Source: CBFGWV01 sp965652545 (GTDB lineage: Bacteria > Pseudomonadota > Gammaproteobacteria > Competibacterales > Competibacteraceae). From it: a stretch of 11,486 bases of DNA. Under the pieces are notes generated by a model. It did no database searches. It was not told where the DNA came from and was given only the letters and a program-made list of their open reading frames with translations. How positions within the stretch are numbered: position 1 is the stretch's first letter; the number at the start of each line of letters is the position of its first letter. The position numbers and the translations under genes were made by a program. The stretch is from assembly GCA_965652545.1 (NCBI GenBank), contig CBFGWV010000154.1:1-11486 (forward strand), written 5' to 3'. Of the stretch, positions 1-6,456 are shown one piece after another.

Positions 1-382
1 GTCAAGATCAGCCGGCATCGTCATAACAATCTAGCTGCTCTGACGCGCGAGGCCCAGAAGTTGAAGGTCGCCCAGTGGACGTCAGGAGTGGTTCTCTCTT
101 GTCTTGGAGTGCATTTGAGCCGCCGCCAGCCCGTTGGCTGCGTGTCGGGGTCCCGTCGGTAAGAACGACGGACTGGCTATGTGCATCAGGCTCAGAAGGA
201 TAGATTGGTCCGGCCTTGGGGCTGCCTGATGGGGCGTCGATGCATTTGGGTTTGTTGCCGACCGACGGGCCATCGCGCACAGGGGTGCGCTCCTACGGGT
301 GCCTGGGTTGGGCAGGGCTGGGTGAGCGGCGTCGGAGGACGACGGCTCTACCGCTGCTGGGGTGTGTCGATGGGGCTTGATA
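1..382. other. gene-free stretch downstream of tRNA-Leu
   Basis: I see no supportable gene here. The open frames present are short, low in complexity and match no family I know; one of them runs on into the antisense of the tRNA. Visible structure is limited to a REP-like hairpin (annotated separately), two small tandem hairpins (CAGCC/GGCTG at 127-140 and CCGTCG/CGACGG at 153-171), and an 8-nt inverted repeat CATCAGGC/GCCTGATG at 184-191 and 224-231. None is followed by a T-tract, so none looks like an intrinsic terminator. No second copy of the tRNA 3' end is seen, so there is no sign of an integrated element bounded by this tRNA within the window. Confidence 0.6.
273..296 (-). repeat. REP-like palindromic element with GTAG head
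   Basis: Read on the minus strand this begins GTAGGAGCGCAC and closes GTGCGCGA. The arms GCGCAC and GTGCGC form a 6-bp stem around a 4-nt CCCT loop. A GTAG tetranucleotide followed by a GC-rich imperfect palindrome is the hallmark of REP sequences mobilised by REP-associated tyrosine transposases (RAYT/TnpA-REP), common in Pseudomonas, Xanthomonas and related GC-rich proteobacteria. No RAYT gene is in the window. The assignment rests on form, not on counted genomic copies. Confidence 0.6.
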
Positions 383-468
383 TGGTGCCGGGGGAGGGAT
401 TTGAACCCTCACGAGGTTGCCCCCGGTGGATTTTGAGTCCACTGCGTCTACCGTTCCGCCACCCCGGC
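383..468 (-). tRNA. tRNA-Leu, anticodon CAA
   Basis: Read on the minus strand this folds as a class II tRNA. The acceptor stem is GCCGGGG pairing with CCCCGGC, followed by discriminator A and an encoded CCA (383-385). The D-arm contains GGTAGACGC. The anticodon stem GTGGA/TCCAC encloses the loop CTCAAAA, giving anticodon CAA, which decodes UUG. A long variable arm, typical of leucine tRNAs, follows, and the T-arm is GAGGG-TTCAAAT-CCCTC. Length is 86 nt including CCA. It closely resembles E. coli leuX in the anticodon arm. It is divergent from queA and is the only gene on its transcript inside the window. No T-tract terminator is visible after the CCA end. Confidence 0.95.
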
Positions 469-485
469 TAAGGTGGGAAGCGCGT

Positions 486-513
486 AGTATACGGACGCCG
501 CGCGATGGGGCAA
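486..513 (-). promoter_or_regulatory. sigma-70 promoter of tRNA-Leu
   Basis: On the minus strand there is a -35 TTGCCC (508-513), a 16-bp spacer and a -10 TATACT (486-491; five of six to consensus). The -10 is followed by a GC-rich discriminator (ACGCGC). Transcription would begin near 479, giving a leader of roughly 11 nt before the mature 5' end at 468. A GC-rich discriminator at a stable-RNA promoter is what stringent (ppGpp/DksA) control requires; that regulation is inferred. Confidence 0.7.
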
Positions 514-554
514 GACCCGTCGTGAATTTCTCTCATCTGCTTGCAAGACGACCG

Positions 555-1589
555 ATGCTGCTGTCCGACTTTCGATTCGATCTCCCCGAACACCTCATTG
601 CCCAGGCGCCGCCGCAACAGCGGGGGGACAGCCGGTTGCTGTCGCTGGACCGCCATGGCGCGCTCGATGATGGGCGCTTTGCGGATCTGGCCGCGCGGTT
701 GCGGCCGGGGGATCTGCTGGTGTTCAACGACACGCGGGTGATTCCCGCCCGGCTGTTCGGTGCGAAGGCCAGCGGGGGCAAGGTGGAGGTGCTGGTCGAG
801 CGGGTGCTGGGCGGGCACGAGGCGGTGGCGCATGTGCGTGCGTCCAAGTCGCCGAAGCCGGGTACGCGCCTGGATATGGAAGGCGGCTACAGCATCGAGG
901 TCACGGGGCGGGATGGGGATTTGTTCCGCCTGCGCTTTGCGGCGGACGATTCGGTGTGGTCGCTGTTGGAGCGCCACGGGCACATGCCGTTGCCGCCGTA
1001 CATCCGCCGCGCGGACAGCGGTGAGGACCGCAGCCGCTATCAGACGGTGTATGCGCGGGTGCCCGGGGCGGTGGCGGCGCCCACGGCGGGGCTGCATTTT
1101 ACGCCGGCGTTGTTGGATGAGCTGGCCGCGATGGGCGTGGAGCGCGCTTTCGTCACCTTGCATGTGGGCGCGGGGACGTTCCAGCCGGTACGCACGGAGC
1201 GCGTCTCGGAGCACCGCATGCACGGCGAGTGGTTGAGTGTGGGCGCGGACACGGTGGCGCGCATCGAGGCCACGCGAGCCGCCGGTGGCCGTGTGGTGGC
1301 GGTGGGGACGACGGTGGTGCGGGCGCTGGAGTCGGCTGCCCGCTCGGGCCGTTTGGAGGTCTTCGAGGGGGATACGGACATCTTCATCACACCGGGTTAC
1401 CGGTTCCGGGTGATCGATGCGCTGGTGACGAATTTTCACCTGCCGGAGTCGACGCTGTTGATGTTGGTCTGCGCTTTTGCCGGTCAGGCGCCGGTGCTGG
1501 CGGCGTACCGGCATGCGGTTGAGCAGGCGTACCGGTTCTTCAGCTACGGCGATGCGATGTTCATCGAGGCGCCCGCATCAGCCCGTTGA
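555..1589 (+). CDS. queA: S-adenosylmethionine:tRNA ribosyltransferase-isomerase QueA
   Basis: Transfers and isomerises the ribosyl moiety of S-adenosylmethionine onto 7-aminomethyl-7-deazaguanine at position 34 of tRNAs with GUN anticodons (Tyr, His, Asn, Asp), forming epoxyqueuosine; cytoplasmic. The 344-residue product covers the whole family length (E. coli about 356). Conserved blocks are visible in order: PGDLLVFNDTRVIPARLFG (51-69), GAVAAPTAGLHF (171-182), VTLHVGAGTFQPV (200-212), VTNFHLPESTLLMLV (291-305) and YRFFSYGDAMFI (326-337). The frame is open upstream through the antisense of the tRNA, but family alignment begins at MLLSDF, so the ATG at 555 is chosen; its Shine-Dalgarno is weak. 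In many gammaproteobacteria queA precedes tgt; here its neighbour is htpX. Function is secure from the sequence signatures. Confidence 0.97.
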   Translation: MLLSDFRFDLPEHLIAQAPPQQRGDSRLLSLDRHGALDDGRFADLAARLRPGDLLVFNDTRVIPARLFGAKASGGKVEVLVERVLGGHEAVAHVRASKSPKPGTRLDMEGGYSIEVTGRDGDLFRLRFAADDSVWSLLERHGHMPLPPYIRRADSGEDRSRYQTVYARVPGAVAAPTAGLHFTPALLDELAAMGVERAFVTLHVGAGTFQPVRTERVSEHRMHGEWLSVGADTVARIEATRAAGGRVVAVGTTVVRALESAARSGRLEVFEGDTDIFITPGYRFRVIDALVTNFHLPESTLLMLVCAFAGQAPVLAAYRHAVEQAYRFFSYGDAMFIEAPASAR

Positions 1590-1613
1590 ACTTGAACAGT
1601 ATCGCCCCCATCT
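1585..1613 (+). promoter_or_regulatory. putative sigma-32 (heat-shock) promoter of htpX
   Basis: A -35-like GTTGAA (1585-1590) is followed after 15 bp by CCCCATCT (1606-1613), an exact match to the sigma-32 -10 consensus CCCCATNT. The -35 matches the CTTGAA core in five of six positions, and the spacing lies inside the usual 13-17 bp range. The -35 overlaps the queA stop codon (1587-1589). Transcription would start about 1620, some 35 nt before the htpX ATG. In E. coli htpX is a known sigma-32 gene, which fits. A second CTTGAA at 1591-1596 is too close (9 bp) to serve. Confidence 0.6.
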
Positions 1614-1655
1614 GATCTCCCGTCCCCAATCGGGGGGTCAATGAGGTGTTAGGCG

Positions 1656-2540
1656 ATGAAGCGCATTGCGTTGTTCGTGCTGACCAATCTGGCGGTACTG
1701 GTGGTGTTCAGCATCACGGCCAACCTGCTGGGTATTGGTCCTTATCTGACGCAATCGGGTATCAATTTTTCCAGCCTGCTGGTGTTCGCGGCCATCTTCG
1801 GTATGGGTGGGGCGTTCATCTCGCTGCTGATGTCCAAACGCATGGCGCTGTGGTCCACCGGGGCGCAGGTGATCGACACCCCGCGCTCGCAGGCCGAGCG
1901 CTGGCTGGTGGAAACAGTGCGTCGTCAAGCCGAGGCGGCCGGCATCGGTATGCCGGATGTGGCCATCTACCAGAGCCCGGAGCCCAATGCGTTTGCCACC
2001 GGCGCCAACCGCAACAGCGCCCTGGTGGCGGTCAGCACCGGGTTGCTGCAACACATGGATGCCCCCGAGGTGGAGGCGGTGCTGGCACACGAGGTCAGTC
2101 ACGTCGCCAACGGCGATATGGTGACGCTGACGCTGATCCAAGGCGTGGTGAACACGTTCGTGATTGCGTTCGCCCGAGTGGTGGGTTTGGTCGTCGACCG
2201 CGCATTGAGCGGCAACAGCCAGGACTACCGGCCGGGCATCGGGTTCTTTCTCGCCAGCATGGTGGCCGAGATCGTCCTGGGCTTCCTGGCGACGGCTATC
2301 GTGATGTGGTTCAGCCGGCACCGTGAGTTCCGCGCGGACGCCGGTGGGGCACGGCTTGCCGGGCGCGCCAAGATGATCGGTGCGTTGCAACGGCTCAAGC
2401 AGATGTCGGCGCAGTCCCGTCTGCCCTCGGAGATGGCCGCCTTTGGCATCACCGGCGGCTTGGGGCAGGGGTTGAAACGCCTGTTCTCCAGCCACCCGCC
2501 GCTGGATGAGCGTATCGCCGCATTGCGCGAGGCCGGTTGA
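1656..2540 (+). CDS. htpX: protease HtpX (membrane M48 zinc metalloprotease)
   Basis: Inner-membrane endopeptidase that degrades misfolded membrane proteins together with FtsH; active site on the cytoplasmic side. The 294-residue protein matches E. coli HtpX (293 aa) along its length. Two N-terminal hydrophobic segments (about 4-25 and 38-59) are followed by the catalytic HEVSH motif (145-149; His145 and His149 ligands, Glu146 catalytic). Two further hydrophobic segments (about 157-180 and 195-217) precede the FSRHREFRAD block, whose Glu224 is the expected third zinc ligand. The C-terminal SHPPLDERI block is also typical. The ATG at 1656 has a good Shine-Dalgarno, GAGGTG, at 1643-1648. A heat-shock-type promoter lies just upstream, so it may be transcribed both from queA and on its own. 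A strong terminator follows. Confidence 0.97.
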   Translation: MKRIALFVLTNLAVLVVFSITANLLGIGPYLTQSGINFSSLLVFAAIFGMGGAFISLLMSKRMALWSTGAQVIDTPRSQAERWLVETVRRQAEAAGIGMPDVAIYQSPEPNAFATGANRNSALVAVSTGLLQHMDAPEVEAVLAHEVSHVANGDMVTLTLIQGVVNTFVIAFARVVGLVVDRALSGNSQDYRPGIGFFLASMVAEIVLGFLATAIVMWFSRHREFRADAGGARLAGRAKMIGALQRLKQMSAQSRLPSEMAAFGITGGLGQGLKRLFSSHPPLDERIAALREAG

Positions 2541-2548
2541 GTACGCAC

Positions 2549-2580
2549 AAAAAAGCCCGCGGCGACGCGGGCTTTTTTTT
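2549..2580. terminator. bidirectional intrinsic terminator between htpX and the FimX-like gene
   Basis: A perfect 7-bp GC stem (GCCCGCG at 2555-2561, CGCGGGC at 2566-2572) with a GCGA tetraloop is preceded by six A (2549-2554) and followed by eight T (2573-2580). It therefore has a U-tract in both directions. It sits between the htpX stop at 2540 and the end of the convergent gene at 2596, exactly where a shared terminator is needed. Confidence 0.93.
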
Positions 2581-2595
2581 GGCCCGATGGGCTTA

Positions 2596-4740
2596 TTAGG
2601 CCGCGAATTGGGCGAAGTCGAAGCCCATCTCGCGCGAGGGCTCCTGCACCATGCTGCCCTGGACCAGGCCTACACCAAACTGCCAGATGCTGGCCATTTG
2701 CGGGGCTGTGGTGATGTCCGCGGCGACCACATGGACGTGCATCTCCTGGGCCACCGAGGTGAGGTGGGCGAGGCCCTCCTTGAGGCTGGTGTCGCGGGCG
2801 CTGGTGAGCCGGTCGATCAGGTCGCAGTCGATCTTGATGCAGTCCGGCTTCAAGTGGCGTAGCAGGCGCTCGGAATGGGGCTTGCCGCCGAAATGCGCCA
2901 GGGCGAAGCCGCAGCCGAGACCACGCATCTCCTCGCGCATGCGCTGGGCCTCCTTGAAGTAGGGCTCGACGACCTCCTCGGAGACCTCGAAGACCACGGA
3001 CGAGCCGGGCAGGCCGGTGTCACGCAGCTTGCCCTCGACCCAGGTCTTGAAGTCCTTGGCCGCCAGCGTGTTGCCGGTGACCGGCAGGAACAACGTGGCC
3101 GTCTTGTGGCTTTGCTGGAAGCGCAGCGTGAGCTGTTCGAGGCTGCGGACGATCATCCATTTTTCCAGGGGGTACATGAGGTTGCGTTTGGTTGCGACCT
3201 CCAGGTAGTCCCCCGGTTGCATGGGTTTGCGCTCTTCGTCCAGCAGGTGGAGCACCACCTGATAGCGTTCGGTGGTGGTGTCCTCGAAGCTGGCGATCGG
3301 CTGGTACCACAGCTCCATGCGCTCGGCGCGAATGGCGTCGGCGACCAGCTTGAGCATCTTGGCTTCGGCCGCCGAGGTGCCATCGTCGACGCGCGGCGGG
3401 GTGTACATGCGTACTTCGTTCTTGCCGGCCTGGCGCGCCTCTTCGCAGGCGCGGTCGGCCTGACCGAGAAGCTGGAAGGCGGAGCTGTGTTCGGCCGTCA
3501 TCGGTGCCAGACCTACGGCGCAGGCGCTGGTCACGAGCTTTTGTGCCACATGGCTGACATGCTCACGGATGGTGTCGCGGACCTTCTCGGCCAGCGACAT
3601 CATCGACGAGCGGCTGGCATTGGGCGAGTACACCGTGAACACGGCATCGGAGAAGTGCGCCAGCTGGTCATGTTCGCCCAGCGCGCTGCGTATGCTGTGG
3701 GCCAGGTCCACGACCAGTTGGTCGATGGCCTCGAGACCGAGTTTCTCGGCGTTGGCGCGGTAGTCGGTCAGCAGGATATACAGCACCGCGCCGGAGGCCT
3801 CGTTGCCGCGCAGGCTGTTGAGGGTTTCGATGAACGCACGTCGGTTCATCAGGCCTGTGGCCGGGTCGATCTGTGTGTTGGGCGTGACCGCCGCGACGCC
3901 CTCGGCCTGAGGGACGTGGAAGGCGACCTGCAGGCAGGGTTCTTCGTTGATCCGCGTCGGCAGGCAGGACAGGTGGACCGGGAAGCTGGTGTTGCCGTTG
4001 CTGTGCAGGCCGTGCAGCTCGACCGGTTCCAACGCCACGCCGGCCTTGGTGGTCTTGCGCAGGTAGGCTTTGAGGGTGTCGCGGTCCTCGCGGGTCACCA
4101 TGTTCAGCAAGGTGACGCCTTCCAGATCGCCTTCGCTGCTGTAACCGAAGAGCTTTAGGTACGCCGGGTTGGCGTAGATGTGGGCGCCTTCGTGAATGTA
4201 GGCGATGGCGTCGCGGGCACTGTCCAGCAGCACGCGGCTGCGTGCCTCCAGTTCCTTGAGCCGCTGTTGGCTGTCGCGGGCGGCGCGTAGCTGGCGGCTT
4301 TGGCGCATCTCTTTGCTGGCAACCAGGACGAGGTGCTCGGGGTTGCCGAATACGGCCACGTTGTCGGCACCGCTGCGCAGGAACTCGACGGCCTTGTACT
4401 GCTCGTCGTCGACCACCGCGATGACCGGCGTGTCCGTGCCGGCCTGCTTGAGCTGGCTCACTACGGCCTTGACGGAGGGTAGGTCGGGGCTGACCCGGAC
4501 CAGGGCCAGATCGGGGGATTCCAACCCCAGGAGTTCGCGTATCGCCGGCTCGTTGTCGGCGTGGTGTATCTGGACCACGTACCCGGCACCGCGCAGCAGT
4601 TGGGTGATTCGCTCGATATCCGTGAGCGAGCGGTCGACGATCAGAATGTGTAGCAAGGTTGGATCGGACACACCTGAAGTTCCTGTTCCCGTGTAGTACG
4701 TCGCATAGCCGCTATCGTTCGTGGCTGGAAGTGCTTTCAT
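2596..4740 (-). CDS. FimX-like REC-PAS-GGDEF-EAL protein with degenerate signatures
   Basis: Predicted c-di-GMP receptor or scaffold of the FimX type, which in Pseudomonas and Xanthomonas controls type IV pilus assembly through PilZ and PilB. Length 714 aa (P. aeruginosa FimX 691). Domains in order: REC about 30-145, a linking helix, PAS about 165-275, GGDEF about 290-445, EAL about 460-705. Key residues are lost throughout. The REC phosphoacceptor site reads ALVRVSP, with Arg82 where Asp is expected. The GGDEF site reads AHFSDAVF. The EAL motif reads YQVVLH (493-498), the DDFG region reads LAHFGG, and the catalytic loop-6 Glu is replaced in AADITT. No cyclase or phosphodiesterase activity is therefore expected. 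Some EAL fold residues remain (WYQPI 478-482, IKID 635-638), and the C-terminus has the FimX-like VQGSMVQEPS. The ATG at 4740 has GGGAG 9 nt upstream; a GTG at 4671 is an alternative start. Two tandem TAA stops end it. Confidence 0.85.
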   Translation of the reverse strand: MKALPATNDSGYATYYTGTGTSGVSDPTLLHILIVDRSLTDIERITQLLRGAGYVVQIHHADNEPAIRELLGLESPDLALVRVSPDLPSVKAVVSQLKQAGTDTPVIAVVDDEQYKAVEFLRSGADNVAVFGNPEHLVLVASKEMRQSRQLRAARDSQQRLKELEARSRVLLDSARDAIAYIHEGAHIYANPAYLKLFGYSSEGDLEGVTLLNMVTREDRDTLKAYLRKTTKAGVALEPVELHGLHSNGNTSFPVHLSCLPTRINEEPCLQVAFHVPQAEGVAAVTPNTQIDPATGLMNRRAFIETLNSLRGNEASGAVLYILLTDYRANAEKLGLEAIDQLVVDLAHSIRSALGEHDQLAHFSDAVFTVYSPNASRSSMMSLAEKVRDTIREHVSHVAQKLVTSACAVGLAPMTAEHSSAFQLLGQADRACEEARQAGKNEVRMYTPPRVDDGTSAAEAKMLKLVADAIRAERMELWYQPIASFEDTTTERYQVVLHLLDEERKPMQPGDYLEVATKRNLMYPLEKWMIVRSLEQLTLRFQQSHKTATLFLPVTGNTLAAKDFKTWVEGKLRDTGLPGSSVVFEVSEEVVEPYFKEAQRMREEMRGLGCGFALAHFGGKPHSERLLRHLKPDCIKIDCDLIDRLTSARDTSLKEGLAHLTSVAQEMHVHVVAADITTAPQMASIWQFGVGLVQGSMVQEPSREMGFDFAQFAA

Positions 4741-4781
4741 GGTGGGCGACTCCCATATGCGTGCAAAATTTCACACCTTTG

Positions 4782-4809
4782 ATTGTAATCGCGATAACCC
4801 TGACGTAAA
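4782..4809 (-). promoter_or_regulatory. predicted promoter of the FimX-like gene
   Basis: On the minus strand a -35 TTTACG (4804-4809) and a -10 TACAAT (4782-4787; five of six to consensus) are separated by 16 bp. Transcription would start about 4775, giving a leader of roughly 35 nt before the ATG at 4740, which supports that start codon. The -35 shares two bases with the -35 of the divergent efp promoter. Confidence 0.55.
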
Positions 4810-4828
4810 GCCGGCGAGCGGCTAAACT
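4800..4828 (+). promoter_or_regulatory. predicted sigma-70 promoter of efp-epmA
   Basis: A -35 CTGACG (4800-4805) and a -10 TAAACT (4823-4828) are separated by the optimal 17 bp, each matching consensus in four of six positions. Transcription would start near 4835, giving a leader of about 36 nt that contains AGGA (4860-4863) as the efp Shine-Dalgarno. The -10 lies inside a short palindrome (GCGGCTA at 4818-4824, TAGCCGC at 4828-4834) followed by six T (4836-4841). Confidence 0.55.
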
Positions 4829-4870
4829 AGCCGCCTTTTTTCACAGACACCGGGCGTTCAGGACTGTTCC

Positions 4871-5440
4871 ATGGCTACGTATAGCACCAATGAATTCAAA
4901 GCTGGGCTAAAGATCATGCTCGATGGCGACCCGTTCACCATCGTCGAGAACGAGTTCGTCAAGCCCGGCAAGGGGCAGGCCTTCAACCGGGTACGGGTTC
5001 GCAACCTCAAGACCGGGCGCACGGTCGAGCGCACCTTCAAGTCCGGTGATTCGGTCGAAGCGGCCGACGTCGTCGAAGTCGAAATGCAGTACCTCTACAA
5101 CGACGGCGAGTTCTGGTACTTCATGGACCAGCAGAGCTTCGAGCAGATCTCCGCCGATGCCAACGCCATCGGCGACAACGCCAAGTGGTTGAAAGAGCAG
5201 GATATCTGCACGCTTATGCTGTGGAACGGCGTGCCGCTGTCGGTCACGCCGCCGAACTTCGTCATCATGACCATCGTCGAGACCGATCCGGGCCTCAAGG
5301 GTGACACCTCCGGCGGTGGCGGCAAGCCGGCCACGTTGGATACCGGTGCCGTGGTGCGTGTGCCGCTGTTCGTGCAGACGGGCGAGGTCATCAAGGTCGA
5401 TACCCGCACCGGCGAGTACGCCTCCCGCGTCAAGGAGTGA
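4871..5440 (+). CDS. efp: translation elongation factor P
   Basis: Binds ribosomes stalled on consecutive prolines and promotes peptide-bond formation; cytoplasmic. The 189-residue product has the family's standard length (E. coli 188) and three-domain layout. The N-terminal KOW-like domain holds the modified loop KPGKGQA, with the modifiable lysine at position 34. The two OB-type domains carry QYLYNDGEFWYFM, DNAKWL, ISVTPPNF-like LSVTPPNF and the C-terminal signature (DPGLKGDT, GGKPATL, VPLFVQTGEVIKVDTRTGEY). The ATG at 4871 has AGGA 7 nt upstream and matches the family N-terminus MATYSTNEFKAGLK. It is followed without a gap by the ligase gene that modifies Lys34, so beta-lysylation is the expected modification. 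Confidence 0.98.
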   Translation: MATYSTNEFKAGLKIMLDGDPFTIVENEFVKPGKGQAFNRVRVRNLKTGRTVERTFKSGDSVEAADVVEVEMQYLYNDGEFWYFMDQQSFEQISADANAIGDNAKWLKEQDICTLMLWNGVPLSVTPPNFVIMTIVETDPGLKGDTSGGGGKPATLDTGAVVRVPLFVQTGEVIKVDTRTGEYASRVKE

Positions 5441-6417
5441 CCACCGGCGGGGAGCACTGGCGCCCGGCCGCCGATCTGCGGCGGCTGCGCGAGCGGGCAG
5501 GGGTGCTGGCGGCCATTCGGGCGTTTTTCGCCGCCCGCGATGTGCTGGAGGTCGAAACCCCGATCGTCAGCCGCGCGACGATCACCGACCCCAACCTCCC
5601 CAGCCTGCGTGCGGCTCCGGCCGATGGGTCCGTACGCTACCTGCACACCTCGCCGGAGTTCCCCATGAAGCGGCTGCTGGCCGCCGGCAGCGGGTGCATC
5701 TATCAAGTCGCCCGCGTGTTCCGCGATGGCGAGCGCGGCCAGCGGCACAACCCCGAGTTCACCTTGTTGGAGTGGTACCGCGTCGGCTTCGACCATCATC
5801 GCTTGATGGACGAGGTGGACGCGCTGGTCACCGGCCTGGCAGCTGGTCGGCGCCGTTTGGCGGCGTCCGAGCGGGTGGCGTACCGCACGTTGTTCCGCGA
5901 GGGTGCCGGCGTCGACCCCTTCGAGACCACCGTGCCTGCGCTGGCGGCGGCCTGCGAACGCTTGGGGCTGGCCGTGCCCCCGGGGATGCCGGCCGAGGAC
6001 ATCGACCCGTGGCTGGATCTCATCCTGGCCCTTCGCCTGGAGCGCGAACTGGGGCGGGGGCGGTTGAGCTTCCTGCACAGCTACCCGCCGTCGCAGGCGG
6101 CGCTTGCGCGGGTCAGCGACGATACCCCCGCCGTGGCCTGCCGGTTCGAGCTGTACCTCGACGGGCTGGAGCTGGCCAACGGCTTTTATGAGCTTGGCGA
6201 TGCCGGCGAACAGGCACGGCGTTTTGCGGCGGAGAACGCACGTCGGTTGGCGTTGGGGCGCCCACAGATGCCGGTGGACGGCTTTCTGCTCGATGCCCTG
6301 GCGCACGGGCTGCCGGATTGCGCCGGGGTGGCTTTGGGGGTCGACCGGCTGCTCATGGCCTTGTACGAGGCCGCGCACATCGACGCGGTGATGGCGTTCC
6401 CGTGGGAGCGGGTCTAG
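5437..6417 (+). CDS. epmA: EF-P (R)-beta-lysine ligase EpmA
   Basis: Lysyl-tRNA synthetase paralogue that activates (R)-beta-lysine with ATP and attaches it to Lys34 of EF-P; cytoplasmic. The 326-residue protein equals E. coli EpmA (325 aa) and lacks the anticodon-binding domain of true LysRS. Visible class II synthetase signatures: motif 1 region DVLEVETP (35-42), motif 2 VFRDGER and HNPEFTLLEWY (94-114), the ELANGF block, and motif 3 GVALGVDRLLMAL (297-309). The start is GTG 5437-5439, overlapping the efp TGA by 4 nt (GTGA). The only AAGGAG abuts the GTG with no spacing, so translation probably depends on reinitiation from efp. The next in-frame start would remove family-conserved residues such as Trp8. 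The beta-lysine-forming aminomutase gene epmB, often beside efp, is not in the window. Confidence 0.95.
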   Translation: MTTGGEHWRPAADLRRLRERAGVLAAIRAFFAARDVLEVETPIVSRATITDPNLPSLRAAPADGSVRYLHTSPEFPMKRLLAAGSGCIYQVARVFRDGERGQRHNPEFTLLEWYRVGFDHHRLMDEVDALVTGLAAGRRRLAASERVAYRTLFREGAGVDPFETTVPALAAACERLGLAVPPGMPAEDIDPWLDLILALRLERELGRGRLSFLHSYPPSQAALARVSDDTPAVACRFELYLDGLELANGFYELGDAGEQARRFAAENARRLALGRPQMPVDGFLLDALAHGLPDCAGVALGVDRLLMALYEAAHIDAVMAFPWERV

Positions 6418-6456
6418 CGAAATGCTGTCCGCGAGAAGAACCTGAGTCGAGTCATG

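Noticed and set aside
184..231. CATCAGGC/GCCTGATG inverted repeat as a mobile element end
   Set aside because: Eight bases with a 32-nt spacer and no other hallmark are expected by chance at this length.
8..280. A 90-codon minus-strand frame at the left edge
   Set aside because: Proline, serine and glycine rich without motifs, no Shine-Dalgarno seen, and its start lies in the REP-like element. It looks like chance in a GC-rich sequence.
383..468. tRNA-Leu as an attachment site of a genomic island
   Set aside because: No repeat of the tRNA 3' end, integrase or foreign-looking cargo is present in the visible flank.
181..471. A plus-strand open frame ending in GEGFEPSRGCPRW and similar residues
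   Set aside because: This peptide is the translated antisense of tRNA-Leu, a well-known source of false protein annotations; the rest of the frame shows no family features.
1629..1640. CCCC-AATC-GGGG hairpin in the htpX leader as an RNA thermometer
   Set aside because: Only four base pairs, and it does not cover the GAGGTG ribosome-binding site; too weak to support.
2875..4158. A long plus-strand open frame opposite the FimX-like gene
   Set aside because: It is antisense to a gene with clear domains, and its composition (many Gly, Val, Gln and His without structure) is typical of a GC-rich shadow frame.
4818..4841. Hairpin plus T6 upstream of efp called as a terminator
   Set aside because: No plus-strand gene ends upstream and the hairpin overlaps the predicted -10, so I list it as a finding only.
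5095..6378. A 427-codon minus-strand frame across efp and epmA
   Set aside because: It crosses two well-identified genes on the opposite strand and resembles no family; a shadow frame.
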